A stretch of DNA of 64,000 nucleotides from Sphingomonadaceae bacterium. Lineage in GTDB: Bacteria > Pseudomonadota > Alphaproteobacteria > Sphingomonadales > Sphingomonadaceae. The position numbers and the translations under genes were made by a program. A model generated the notes under the pieces. It was not told the origin of the DNA, did no database searches, and saw only the letters and a list, made by a program, of their open reading frames with translations. Numbering within the stretch: position 1 is the first letter of the stretch; each line of letters starts with the position of its first letter. Positions 18,590 through 26,303 of the stretch are shown here, in pieces. The stretch covers positions 310,001-374,000 of the forward strand of contig RFPL01000001.1 in the NCBI GenBank assembly GCA_009926135.1, in the 5' to 3' direction.

Positions 18590-19258
18590 TCAGGTCGCTT
18601 GGGGCAAGCCGCCGCCCTCATCCGGCCAATGCGCCATGCGCGCCCGTCCGCTGTGAAGGAACAGCACCGGCAGCTTGTAGAGCATCAGCACCTTGTGGAT
18701 GCACCAGTCAGCCGCGCGTTCGTTCCAGCGCGCGGTGACGCGGCCCTGCCGCTCCAGCCAGCGCTGATAGGGCAGGAAATGGTCAGGCTCGTCGCGGTGC
18801 ACGATCTGGAAGATCTTCTTCATCACCGGGTCCGACATGATCAGGCGATTGTTCAGGATCACCTCTACCTGCCGGAACCCGCGCTGTTCGGTCAGCATGA
18901 TGATCCGGCAAAGCCGCTCGAACTCCTCCGGCCGGGTTACGATCCGGTGGGTATCCAACTCCTCGATGGTGCAGCGGAACACCCACTGGATAAAGCGGTC
19001 GATGTGGCCGACGCCGCGATCAACCACCAGCGGCATCCGCCCCTGCCGCTGGAACCAGCGGCGGAACATCATGTAATGGGTGCGCTCGTCCGCCCGGTGC
19101 TTGGCGATCTCGGCCTGGAAACCGGGCTCATCCGGGCAGCGGGCCCGCACGGCTTCCAGCACGCGGTCGAGCGAGGTGTAGCCGCGGTATTCATTGTAGA
19201 GATAGATCGACGCCAGGACGTCGAGATAGCGCTCCCGGAAGGCCTGGCGTAGCCCCAT
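18590..19258 (-). CDS. Ferritin-like (di-iron fold) protein of unknown function
   Basis: The protein has 222 residues. It has the spaced carboxylate and histidine motifs of a four-helix di-iron protein: ASIYLYNEYRGY early, then ADERTHYMMF near residue 56, MLTEQRGFRQ near 135, and RDEPDHFLPY near 160. Two ExxH motifs are visible (ERTH and EPDH). It starts immediately after the stop of the nitronate monooxygenase gene, with no spacer, so the two are very likely translated together. The reaction is unknown; an oxygen-using or iron-handling role is inferred from the fold. Confidence 0.7.
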   Translation of the reverse strand: MGLRQAFRERYLDVLASIYLYNEYRGYTSLDRVLEAVRARCPDEPGFQAEIAKHRADERTHYMMFRRWFQRQGRMPLVVDRGVGHIDRFIQWVFRCTIEELDTHRIVTRPEEFERLCRIIMLTEQRGFRQVEVILNNRLIMSDPVMKKIFQIVHRDEPDHFLPYQRWLERQGRVTARWNERAADWCIHKVLMLYKLPVLFLHSGRARMAHWPDEGGGLPQAT

Positions 19259-20392
19259 CTAACCCAGCATGCCGTTAAGCTCGGCCACGGCTTCGATGAA
19301 TTCCTCGCGGAAGTCCTGCACCACGCCCCGGGCGCTGCGCACCTGGTCGATCAGGCCGACGCCCTGGCCCACGAAATAGCTGACCAGATCGCGCGCCGCT
19401 TCGTTGCCATTGACCACCGACTTTTCGATCCGCTGGAAAGCCGGTTCGGAAACCATCCCCATCAGCGGCATCGGCAGGGGCCCCGGACCTTGCGCACTGT
19501 CCCAGGCCTCATGCCAGGCGGTCTTGAGCTGGCGGGCCGGCTTGCCGGTGCGGCTGCGGCTGCGCACGGTATCGCGGCTGCGCGCGGCGACCATCTTGTC
19601 GCGGAAGGCCTCGCTCGTCTCACTCTCCGTCGTGGCGAGCCAGACCGAGCCGGTCCAGGCCCCTTGCGCGCCGGCCGCCATCATGCCGGCCATCTGTGCG
19701 CCGGTCATGATTCCGCCCGCGGCGAGGACCGGGATGTCATAGCCGGCCCCCTTCAGCGCGCGGACCACTTCGGGAATCAGCACCAGCGTTGAAACTTCGC
19801 CGCAGTGGCCGCCGGCTTCGGTGCCTTGCGCAACGATAATGTCCACGCCCGCCGCTGCCTGGCGCAGCGCGTGCTCCTTGGCGCCGACGAGTGCCGCAAC
19901 GGGAACGCCGCGCTTCTTGCCCTCTTCGATCATGCGGGCCGGGGCGATGCCCAAAGCATTGGCAATCAGCTTGATCGGGTGGCGGAAGGCGACTTCCATC
20001 TGGGCATAGCCGTTCTCTGGGGTGATGCCGGCGCGGCCCTCGTAACGGACCACTTCCTGCGGAGCGACATCAACCCCGTACTGCCCAAGTAGTTCCGACG
20101 TAAACTTGCGGTGCTGTTCGGAAATTGCCGCCGCGCGCTGTTCGTTGTCCTGGAATTCGGCAACGCGCGGATCGACCACTTCAGGGACCAACACATCCAC
20201 GCCATAGGGCGCGCCGTCGATATGGGCGTCGATCCAGGCTAGCTCTTCCTCAAGCTGTTCGGGCGTGAAGCGGGTCGCGCCCAGCACGCCGAAACCGCCG
20301 GCCTTGCTGACGGCAACCACCACGTCGCGGCAGTGGCTGAAGGCAAACAGCGGAAACTCGCATCCGACCATCCGGCAAACGGCATTGTTCAT
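19259..20392 (-). CDS. Nitronate monooxygenase family flavoprotein
   Basis: This FMN-dependent TIM-barrel protein of 377 residues belongs to the nitronate monooxygenase / 2-nitropropane dioxygenase family. The FMN-binding segment IIVAQGTEAGGHCGEV with its catalytic histidine, followed by IPVLAAGGIMTG and GAQGAWTGSVWL, is typical. The start at ATG 20392 has a GAGGGAGAG ribosome binding site upstream. Members oxidise alkyl nitronates, but many relatives act on other substrates. The proximity to CoA-transferase genes does not fix the substrate. A ferritin-like gene follows without a gap. Confidence 0.88.
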   Translation of the reverse strand: MNNAVCRMVGCEFPLFAFSHCRDVVVAVSKAGGFGVLGATRFTPEQLEEELAWIDAHIDGAPYGVDVLVPEVVDPRVAEFQDNEQRAAAISEQHRKFTSELLGQYGVDVAPQEVVRYEGRAGITPENGYAQMEVAFRHPIKLIANALGIAPARMIEEGKKRGVPVAALVGAKEHALRQAAAGVDIIVAQGTEAGGHCGEVSTLVLIPEVVRALKGAGYDIPVLAAGGIMTGAQMAGMMAAGAQGAWTGSVWLATTESETSEAFRDKMVAARSRDTVRSRSRTGKPARQLKTAWHEAWDSAQGPGPLPMPLMGMVSEPAFQRIEKSVVNGNEAARDLVSYFVGQGVGLIDQVRSARGVVQDFREEFIEAVAELNGMLG

Positions 20393-20412
20393 GATTCTCT
20401 CCCTCGTCAGGA

Positions 20413-20423
20413 GTAATCATTAC
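20413..20423. promoter_or_regulatory. Short inverted repeat before nitronate monooxygenase gene
   Basis: GTAAT-C-ATTAC forms an 11-base perfect palindrome about 20 bases upstream of the nitronate monooxygenase start codon. Its position suits an operator or the -10 area. No known regulator can be named. Confidence 0.3.
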
Positions 20424-20450
20424 GCGCCGGACGGTCCCTCGCAAGACCTG

Positions 20451-20468
20451 CTTAATCGAACGATTAAG
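20451..20468. promoter_or_regulatory. 18-base palindrome between CoA-transferase and nitronate monooxygenase genes
   Basis: CTTAATCG-AA-CGATTAAG is a perfect inverted repeat with 8-base arms. It overlaps the stop codon of the CoA-transferase B gene and lies about 60 bases upstream of the nitronate monooxygenase start on the same strand. The lack of a T-run argues against a terminator. The size and symmetry suit a TetR-family operator. No TetR gene is nearby in the window. Confidence 0.5.
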
Positions 20469-21123
20469 TGATGTAGTGCGCGGTGGTCTTTGCGGCCACT
20501 TCCTCTGCGCTCACGCCCGGGGCCAGTTCGATCAGCCTGAACGGGCTGGCGTGGTCGGGACGCTGGAAGACGCACAGGTCGGTGATCACCATGTCCACCA
20601 CGTTGCGCCCGGTCAGCGGCAGGGTGCATTCGGGGATGAACTTCGGCGTTCCGTCCTTGGCGCAGTGTTCCATCACCACGATGATCTTCTTTACGCCGGC
20701 GACGAGATCCATCGCCCCGCCCATGCCCTTGATCATCTTGCCGGGCACCATCCAGTTGGCAATGTCGCCCTGCTGGGACACTTCCATGCCGCCCAGCACG
20801 GTCAGGTCGATCTTCCCGCCGCGGATCATCGCGAAGGACTGGGCGCTGTCGAAATAGGCCGAATGGGGCAGCTCGCTGATCGTCTGCTTGCCGGCATTGA
20901 CCAGGTCGGCGTCGACCTGGTCTTCGGTCGGGAAGGGGCCGATCCCGAGCATCCCGTTCTCGGACTGGAGCGTAACCGTAATCCCGGCGGGAACGTGGTT
21001 CGCCACCAGGGTCGGGATCCCGATGCCGAGGTTCACATAGTAGCCATCGCGCAGTTCCTGCGCGGCGCGGGCAGCCATCTGGTCGCGGCTCCAGCCCTTT
21101 GCAATTCCATCATGCTTGGTCAT
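20464..21123 (-). CDS. scoB: 3-oxoacid CoA-transferase, subunit B
   Basis: The product, 219 residues, is the beta subunit of a heterodimeric succinyl-CoA:3-ketoacid or 3-oxoadipate CoA-transferase. The catalytic glutamate motif [12 protein letters not shown] lies near residues 54-65, and [10 protein letters not shown] precedes it. It moves CoA onto acetoacetate or 3-oxoadipate, feeding ketone body or aromatic breakdown into central metabolism. Its start overlaps the subunit A stop by one base. SCOT versus 3-oxoadipate specificity cannot be separated by eye. Confidence 0.92.
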   Translation of the reverse strand: MTKHDGIAKGWSRDQMAARAAQELRDGYYVNLGIGIPTLVANHVPAGITVTLQSENGMLGIGPFPTEDQVDADLVNAGKQTISELPHSAYFDSAQSFAMIRGGKIDLTVLGGMEVSQQGDIANWMVPGKMIKGMGGAMDLVAGVKKIIVVMEHCAKDGTPKFIPECTLPLTGRNVVDMVITDLCVFQRPDHASPFRLIELAPGVSAEEVAAKTTAHYIT

Positions 21124-21830
21124 CAGCCGACATCCGTGGTTCGGGTGGTGCGGAATTCGATCTTCTTGTCGTAAGGCGCGCCAACGATCAGTCGCTGGAC
21201 ATAGACACCCGGCAGGTGGATCGCATCGGCATCGAGCTGACCGGGTTCGACCAGTTCCTCCACCTCGACCACGCAGACCTTGCCGCAGGTTGCGGCCGGA
21301 ACATTGAAGTTCCGCGCGGTCTTGCGGAAGACCACGTTGCCGGTGGTGTCAGCCTTCCACGCCTTGACCAGCGCCAGGTCGGCGACGATCCCGCGTTCAA
21401 GGATATATTCCTCACCGTCGAAGACCTTGGCTTCCTTGCCCTCGGCCACCAGGGTGCCGACGCCGGTCTTGGTGTAGAAGCCGGGGATGCCGGCGCCGCC
21501 GGCGCGCATCCGCTCAGCCAAGGTGCCCTGGGGGCAGAATTCGACTTCCAGTTCGCCTGACAGGTACTGGCGCTCGAACTCCTTGTTCTCGCCCACGTAG
21601 CTGGAAACCATCTTCTTCACCTGCCGCGTGCGCAGCAGCTTGCCGATGCCTTCATTGTCGATCCCGGCATTGTTCGAATAGAAGGTCAGGCCGGCAACCC
21701 CGCTGTCGCGCACGGCATCGAGCAACCGCTCCGGAATGCCGCAGAGGCCAAAGCCGCCGCAGGCGATGTGCAGGTCGTTCTTCAGCAGCCCGTCAAGCGC
21801 TGCGGCTGCACTGGGATAAAGCTTGTTCAT
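21123..21830 (-). CDS. scoA: 3-oxoacid CoA-transferase, subunit A
   Basis: This alpha subunit has 235 residues with the CoA-transferase signature [13 protein letters not shown] near the N-terminus and [11 protein letters not shown] following. It pairs with the downstream subunit B, with which it shares one base at the junction. In the cytoplasm the pair transfers CoA from succinyl-CoA to a 3-oxoacid. The HAD hydrolase gene upstream on the same strand is separated by about 97 bases and need not be in the same transcript. Confidence 0.92.
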   Translation of the reverse strand: MNKLYPSAAAALDGLLKNDLHIACGGFGLCGIPERLLDAVRDSGVAGLTFYSNNAGIDNEGIGKLLRTRQVKKMVSSYVGENKEFERQYLSGELEVEFCPQGTLAERMRAGGAGIPGFYTKTGVGTLVAEGKEAKVFDGEEYILERGIVADLALVKAWKADTTGNVVFRKTARNFNVPAATCGKVCVVEVEELVEPGQLDADAIHLPGVYVQRLIVGAPYDKKIEFRTTRTTDVG

Positions 21831-21927
21831 TCCCGCTCCCTGTCTGGAAAGACCGGTTTCCGCTAGGGAAATCGAGCGGCCCGCGCAATTGCAAGCCGCG
21901 CCCTTGCAGTTGCGCGGAATGCACCGA

Positions 21928-22584
21928 TCAGGCGAGCAGGTCCAGCGCCAGCAGCGCGCCCAGATCGGCCAGCGCCTGTTCGCCGCTGGTCACCTTGATC
22001 GCCGCCATGCCCAGCTGCGCAGCCGGCTTGCAGTTGATCCCCAGGTCATCGAGGTAGACGCACACGTCCGGCCCCAGGCCTAGGTGATCGCACATCATCT
22101 GGTAGATCCGTGGATCGGGCTTGCGCACCCCGGCCTTGGAGCTTTCGATGACGTGTTCGAACCGGGCAAAGACCTGCTCATAAGCGTCAGAGCGGTCGCC
22201 GCTGCGGGCCATGCCCGCACCATGGCCGGCGGGCACGTTGTTGGTGATGCAGGCCAGGCGGTAACCGGCGTCTTTCAGCCGATCGAGCGCGGTGACCATC
22301 GCCGGGCGGATCGATCCAGAGAGGACCGCGAGGACGGCGGCGCCGTCCAGTTCGTGGCCGGCGGCCTTTGCCTCGGCGGCAAACAGTTCATTGAAGGCTG
22401 CGGCATCGATCGCTGCGCGTTCGAATAGCGCCCAGGCGTTGCTGTCGGGGTTGTTGGCATTGACCGTGCGGACGAAATCGCGCGGCAGGCCGCGGTCGGC
22501 TTCGAGGCGGTTGAACGCCTCGAACGGCGAGGCGGTGATGACCCCGCCAAAGTCAAAGATCACGGCCTCGAAGCTGCCTGCCAT
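21928..22584 (-). CDS. HAD-IA family hydrolase
   Basis: The protein has 218 residues and is a haloacid dehalogenase-superfamily hydrolase. Motif I is VIFDFGGVI: the nucleophile Asp is present and the usual second Asp is replaced by Gly, as in the epoxide-hydrolase N-terminal phosphatase-like subgroup. Motif II is ACITNN, motif [11 protein letters not shown], and motif [15 protein letters not shown] chose ATG 22584 (MAGSFEAV) over an open frame to 22605. The substrate is unknown. Confidence 0.85.
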   Translation of the reverse strand: MAGSFEAVIFDFGGVITASPFEAFNRLEADRGLPRDFVRTVNANNPDSNAWALFERAAIDAAAFNELFAAEAKAAGHELDGAAVLAVLSGSIRPAMVTALDRLKDAGYRLACITNNVPAGHGAGMARSGDRSDAYEQVFARFEHVIESSKAGVRKPDPRIYQMMCDHLGLGPDVCVYLDDLGINCKPAAQLGMAAIKVTSGEQALADLGALLALDLLA

Positions 22585-22655
22585 GGTATTCAATCCTCTC
22601 GTCACCGGTTTGCCCCGCAGTGGCCGATGAAAATGTCGCGCGCAAGCATCCCGAT

Positions 22656-22669
22656 TTGACCGTGATCAT
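22656..22669. promoter_or_regulatory. FNR/FixK-like box upstream of the universal stress gene
   Basis: TTGAC-cgtg-ATCAT resembles the FNR/FixK consensus TTGAT-N4-ATCAA, with one mismatch in each half site. It is centred about 57 bases before the ATG of the universal stress protein gene. Universal stress genes are often under oxygen-responsive Crp/Fnr control in alphaproteobacteria, so the placement makes sense. The call rests on motif resemblance only. Confidence 0.45.
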
Positions 22670-22719
22670 GGACGGACCTTTGCGTGAAGCGTAGGCTGCT
22701 TCGCGAAAGGAGAGGGTTG

Positions 22720-23505
22720 ATGCGCTCTATTCTGGTTCAAGGTGGCCGCGACGCGGGGATGGGTGTCCGGCTTGATACGGCGATGGATCTTGCCCGGATT
22801 CACGGAGGGCATCTTACGGTGCTGATCGATACGCCAATCGACCAATACGTGACCGTGGACCCCTATGGCGGCGCAATTCTGGCGCGGGAGGCGCTGGAAG
22901 CCGCGCTCAAGCAGGACGATGCCCTCGCTGCGGCCTTTGGTCAGCGGCTGGCGCGTGACGATGTGCCCTATGACGTGGCGCAGTCGGAACTGCCGCAAAT
23001 CGATGCGCTGGTCCGCTGCGGCGATCTGGCCGATCTGGTGGTCGTCTCGCGCAGCAGTGGCCTGGCCGGTGACCTTGCGCTGACAGGCTCCAGCCCGGTG
23101 CTTGCACTCCCCGATGATACGGCCCTGAAGCTGCCGCTGGGCACGGTCTGCATTGCCTGGGATGGCGGCAGTGAAGCCGCCCGGGCGCTGAAGGCCGCCG
23201 TGCCGTTACTCACCAATGCCCGTGATGTGCGCGTGCTGACCGTGGCGAGCGACAAGGCCAACGGTTTTCCGTCCACCGAAGCGCTGCGCTATCTAGCCCG
23301 GCACGGCGTGAAAGCCGAGCTGGCCGAGCTGAATTGTGGCAATTCGGTCGAAGAGACGATCGCGAACGAAGTGGCGCGGGTCGGGGCTGGGCTGCTCGTG
23401 ATGGGTGCCTATGGCCACAGCCGTCTGCGCGAGTTCCTGTTTGGCGGGGTGACGCGGTTCTTCCTGGACGAACTGACCGCACCGCCGCTGCTGATCGCGC
23501 ACTGA
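22720..23505 (+). CDS. Universal stress protein, tandem UspA domains
   Basis: The protein has 261 residues and two Usp-like halves. The N-terminal half (MRSILVQGGRDAG...) is degenerate. The C-terminal half (VCIAWDGGSEAARALKAAV...) keeps the ATP-binding signature GAYGHSRLREFLFGGVT near residue 227. The start at ATG 22720 has an AGGAGAGG ribosome binding site. Such proteins help cells survive low oxygen or starvation. An FNR-like box lies about 57 bases upstream. A long gene-free stretch ending in a terminator follows. Confidence 0.88.
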   Translation: MRSILVQGGRDAGMGVRLDTAMDLARIHGGHLTVLIDTPIDQYVTVDPYGGAILAREALEAALKQDDALAAAFGQRLARDDVPYDVAQSELPQIDALVRCGDLADLVVVSRSSGLAGDLALTGSSPVLALPDDTALKLPLGTVCIAWDGGSEAARALKAAVPLLTNARDVRVLTVASDKANGFPSTEALRYLARHGVKAELAELNCGNSVEETIANEVARVGAGLLVMGAYGHSRLREFLFGGVTRFFLDELTAPPLLIAH

Positions 23506-23686
23506 CGTTTGTTGCGGCGCAGCATTAAACACGAGGTTTCCTGTGTAGTGCAACCTGACACTTATGCTGGGTTTCGATAAATACCGTGGAAATCAGCCAC
23601 CCTTTGACGAGGCAGGCCAAAGTTGCAAATTACGCAACAGACTTTGACCTTTTCGCACTTGCACAAAATGCCGCGCTGCACCATTT

Positions 23687-23759
23687 AGAGCGTGCCTTTC
23701 AGGCATCCTCTCCCAAAACTTCCAAAGGCCCGGTCGGCAACGACCGGGCCTCTCTTTTT
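23687..23759 (+). ncRNA. Candidate small RNA ending in an intrinsic terminator
   Basis: A hairpin (AGAG-CG-TGCCT at 23687-23697, loop TTC, AGGCA-TC-CTCT at 23701-23711) is followed by a single-stranded CU-rich linker (CCCAAAACTTCCAAA) and a perfect terminator hairpin with a T-run. A two-hairpin layout with an exposed linker is the usual shape of trans-acting bacterial small RNAs. The 5' end is not defined and no strong -10 box is seen; it could instead be processed from the universal stress protein mRNA. Confidence 0.4.
23727..23759 (+). terminator. Strong Rho-independent terminator
   Basis: GGCCCGGTCG (23727-23736) pairs perfectly with CGACCGGGCC (23741-23750) across a GCAA tetraloop, followed by TCTCTTTTT. 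It lies about 220 bases after the universal stress protein stop and stops plus-strand transcription before cdc48. Confidence 0.93.
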
Positions 23760-23784
23760 GTCCGGTTGTGCCTGGCCATTGCCC

Positions 23785-23810
23785 GGAACCGTACCCTTTG
23801 CATTCCGGTT
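23785..23810 (+). promoter_or_regulatory. Possible EcfG-type stress promoter before cdc48
   Basis: GGAAC (23785-23789) and GGTT (23807-23810) are separated by 17 bases. This approximates the alphaproteobacterial general-stress sigma factor EcfG pattern GGAAC-N16/17-CGTT, with one mismatch in the -10 part. The ATG of the AAA ATPase lies about 58 bases downstream. The evidence is weak but the location is sensible. Confidence 0.3.
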
Positions 23811-23867
23811 TCGAGTTCCTAGCTTGAACTTGTCCGGCCCGGATGGGCCCGTAACCAGGATGGGACC

Positions 23868-26198
23868 ATGGCCGACAAGGATCCAGCAAACGAAGCGGCA
23901 GCGGCCGCCACCAGGGCCGTGCGGCTGCAAGTGGCCGCCGCGCGCCAGGAAGAAAGCGGACAAGGCATCGCCCGGCTGCCCAAGGCTACGATGGGCCGGC
24001 TTGGTATTACCGAGGGTGATATCGTCTCGATCGAGGGCAAGCGCTCGACCGCGGCGCGTGCGGTCCTTGCCTATCCGGAGGATGAAGGGCTGGAGGTGAT
24101 CCGGCTCGATGGCCTGCAACGTGCCAATGCCGGGGTCGGTTCTGGCGATCACGTTCAGGTCGATCGTGCCGAAAGCCGCCCGGCGGCCCGCGTGGTATTT
24201 GCCCCGGCCCAGCAGGACATGCGGCTCCAGGGGCCCGGCCAGGCGCTGAAGCGCAATTTCTTCGGCCGCCCGCTGGTGGCGGGCGATCTGGTCGCCACCA
24301 CCGGCCAGACTCCGGTGCGCGATATGCCGCCGCAAGTGGCGCGGATGCTCAATGCGCCCGCCTTTGCCCTGACCCAGATCCGTCTGGCCGTGGTTTCGAC
24401 CAGCCCCAAGGGTATCGTCCACATCGACGAGAACACCGAGGTCGAGCTGCGCGAGGAATATGAAGAAGCGCGCGGCAGCCGCGGCGAGGTCAACTACGAC
24501 GACGTCGGCGGGATGGGCGATACGATCCAGCAATTGCGCGAAATGGTCGAACTGCCGCTGCGTTATCCTGAACTGTTCACCCGCCTTGGCGTCGATCCGC
24601 CCAAGGGTGTGCTGCTGCACGGCCCGCCGGGCACCGGCAAGACCCGTCTTGCCAGGGCCGTCGCCAACGAAAGCGAAGCCAGCTTCTTCACCATCAACGG
24701 GCCGGAGATCATGGGCAGCGCCTATGGCGAGAGCGAGCGGCGGCTGCGCGAAGTGTTCGAGGAGGCTGCCCGCGCCGCCCCCTCGATCGTCTTCATCGAC
24801 GAGATCGATTCGATCGCGCCCAAGCGCTCGCAATCTGCAGGCGAGGCGGAAAAGCGACTGGTCGCGCAGCTGCTGACGCTGATGGACGGCCTTCACGCCC
24901 GCTCGCACATTGTCGTGATCGCGGCGACCAATCGCCCAGATGCGCTGGACGAGGCACTGCGCCGCCCGGGCCGGTTCGACCGCGAGATCGTGATCGGCGT
25001 GCCGGACGAAGGTGGCCGCCGCGAAGTGCTGGGTATCCACACCCGCGGCATGCCGCTGGGTGAGGGCGTGGACCTCGACGAACTGGCGCGCACGACGCAC
25101 GGGTTTGTCGGCGCCGATATCGCGGCCCTGGCGCGCGAGGCGGCGATCGAGGCGGTGCGGCGGATCATGCCGCAGCTTGACCTTGAAGCGCAGACCATTC
25201 CGGCCGAAGTGCTCGACGAATTGTGCGTCACCCGCGAAGATTTCCTCGCGGCGCTGAAGCGGGTCCAGCCATCGGCCATGCGCGAGGTCATGGTCCAGGT
25301 GCCGAACATTGGCTGGGACGATATCGGCGGCGCGGACGAGGCGCAGCAGAAGCTGAAAGAGGGGATCGAGCTGCCCCTGAAGCATCCCGATGCCTTCCGC
25401 CGGTTGGGAATTCGGCCCGCCAAGGGTTTCCTGCTCTATGGCCCGCCGGGCACTGGCAAGACCCTGCTCGCCAAGGCCGTTGCCAAGGAGAGCGAGGCTA
25501 ACTTCATTTCGGTCAAAAGCTCGGACTTGCTGTCCAAATGGTATGGAGAGAGCGAGCAGCAATTGTCGCGCCTGTTCGCGCGGGCGCGGCAGGTTGCCCC
25601 CTGCGTGATCTTCATCGACGAGATCGACAGCCTGGTCCCGGCCCGCGGCACCAGCGGCAACGAGCCGCAGGTTACCGCGCGGGTGGTCAACACCATGCTG
25701 GCCGAGATGGACGGGATGGAGGAACTGGCCTCGGTCGTGCTGATTGGTGCAACCAACCGCCCGGGACTGGTCGATCCGGCGCTGCTGCGCCCGGGCCGAC
25801 TGGACGAGCTGGTCTATGTCGGTACGCCCGATGCCAGGGGGCGCGAACACATCCTCAAGATCCACACCGGCCGGATGCCGCTGGCCACCGACGTCGATCT
25901 TGCGGCGATCGCTCGGGAGCTTGACCGGTTTACCGGGGCCGATCTGGAGGACGTGGTGCGCCGCGCCGGCCTGTCCGCCATTCGCCGCGCCGGAGCCGAA
26001 GCGGCGGAGGTCACCGCCGCTGACTTCCGCGAGGCCATGGCCGATTCGCGCGCGACCGTCTCGGCAGAGATGGAATCGGACTACCTCAAGATGAAGGGCG
26101 AACTGAAAAAGCGCGCCGCTGAGGTCACTCCGGTCCAGATCGGGTTCGTCGCGCCGGGGATGGTGCAACCGACGCGCGAGCGCAAGCACGACAGTTAG
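23868..26198 (+). CDS. Cdc48/p97/VAT-type tandem AAA ATPase
   Basis: The protein has 776 residues with the full Cdc48 layout. An N-terminal double-psi barrel substrate domain covers about 17-200 ([22 protein letters not shown]). Two AAA modules follow, with Walker A GPPGTGKT at 252-259 and 525-532, and Walker B VFIDEID/IFIDEID after each. Arginine fingers ([15 protein letters not shown]) complete the ring contacts. In archaea and eukaryotes this unfoldase extracts proteins for degradation. Bacterial members are rarer and poorly characterised. It stands alone between two non-coding segments and is convergent with phhA. Confidence 0.93.
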   Translation: MADKDPANEAAAAATRAVRLQVAAARQEESGQGIARLPKATMGRLGITEGDIVSIEGKRSTAARAVLAYPEDEGLEVIRLDGLQRANAGVGSGDHVQVDRAESRPAARVVFAPAQQDMRLQGPGQALKRNFFGRPLVAGDLVATTGQTPVRDMPPQVARMLNAPAFALTQIRLAVVSTSPKGIVHIDENTEVELREEYEEARGSRGEVNYDDVGGMGDTIQQLREMVELPLRYPELFTRLGVDPPKGVLLHGPPGTGKTRLARAVANESEASFFTINGPEIMGSAYGESERRLREVFEEAARAAPSIVFIDEIDSIAPKRSQSAGEAEKRLVAQLLTLMDGLHARSHIVVIAATNRPDALDEALRRPGRFDREIVIGVPDEGGRREVLGIHTRGMPLGEGVDLDELARTTHGFVGADIAALAREAAIEAVRRIMPQLDLEAQTIPAEVLDELCVTREDFLAALKRVQPSAMREVMVQVPNIGWDDIGGADEAQQKLKEGIELPLKHPDAFRRLGIRPAKGFLLYGPPGTGKTLLAKAVAKESEANFISVKSSDLLSKWYGESEQQLSRLFARARQVAPCVIFIDEIDSLVPARGTSGNEPQVTARVVNTMLAEMDGMEELASVVLIGATNRPGLVDPALLRPGRLDELVYVGTPDARGREHILKIHTGRMPLATDVDLAAIARELDRFTGADLEDVVRRAGLSAIRRAGAEAAEVTAADFREAMADSRATVSAEMESDYLKMKGELKKRAAEVTPVQIGFVAPGMVQPTRERKHDS

Positions 26199-26208
26199 CG
26201 ATCGGCCT

Positions 26209-26303
26209 GGCCTGGCTCCGCTAGCGCGACCAAGCATTAGACTGGCTTGGCTCCGCTACCGCGACCAAGCCTTAGACGGGTTTGGCTCCGCTACCGCGAC
26301 CGC
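26209..26303. repeat. 35-base tandem repeat, about 2.7 copies, from the phhA 3' end
   Basis: The core GGCTCCGCTA(C/G)CGCGACC recurs with its first base at 26214, 26249 and 26284, an exact 35-base period. The third copy forms the last codons of phhA, and the others lie beyond its TAA stop. Each unit has an inverted repeat; in the middle copy GGCTTGG (26244-26250) pairs with CCAAGCC (26265-26271). Because it lies between convergent genes, it could act as a bidirectional transcription barrier. It looks like slippage duplication of the gene end. Confidence 0.8.

Larger units (their letters stand above)
23506..23867. other. Gene-free region between universal stress protein and cdc48 genes
   Basis: These 362 bases contain no convincing protein gene; the one open frame crossing it runs straight through a terminator. 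The middle part is visibly AT-richer than its neighbours. It holds a 17-base imperfectly spaced inverted repeat (GTTGC at 23622-23626 and GCAAC at 23634-23638), a hairpin at 23687-23711, a strong terminator at 23727-23759, and a possible promoter for cdc48 at 23785-23810. The hairpin plus terminator look like a small RNA gene or the 3' end of the upstream transcript. Confidence 0.6.

Noticed and set aside
23586..23822. Short plus-strand open frame in the universal stress/cdc48 gap
   Set aside because: It reads straight through a strong terminator hairpin and resembles no protein.
23685..26237. Very long open frame (850 codons) on the minus strand across the cdc48 gene
   Set aside because: It is the mirror of a strongly conserved AAA ATPase on the plus strand; the encoded protein is histidine- and arginine-rich with no family features.
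26214..26303. Tandem repeat as a possible CRISPR array
   Set aside because: Units are contiguous with no spacers and there are no cas genes in the window.
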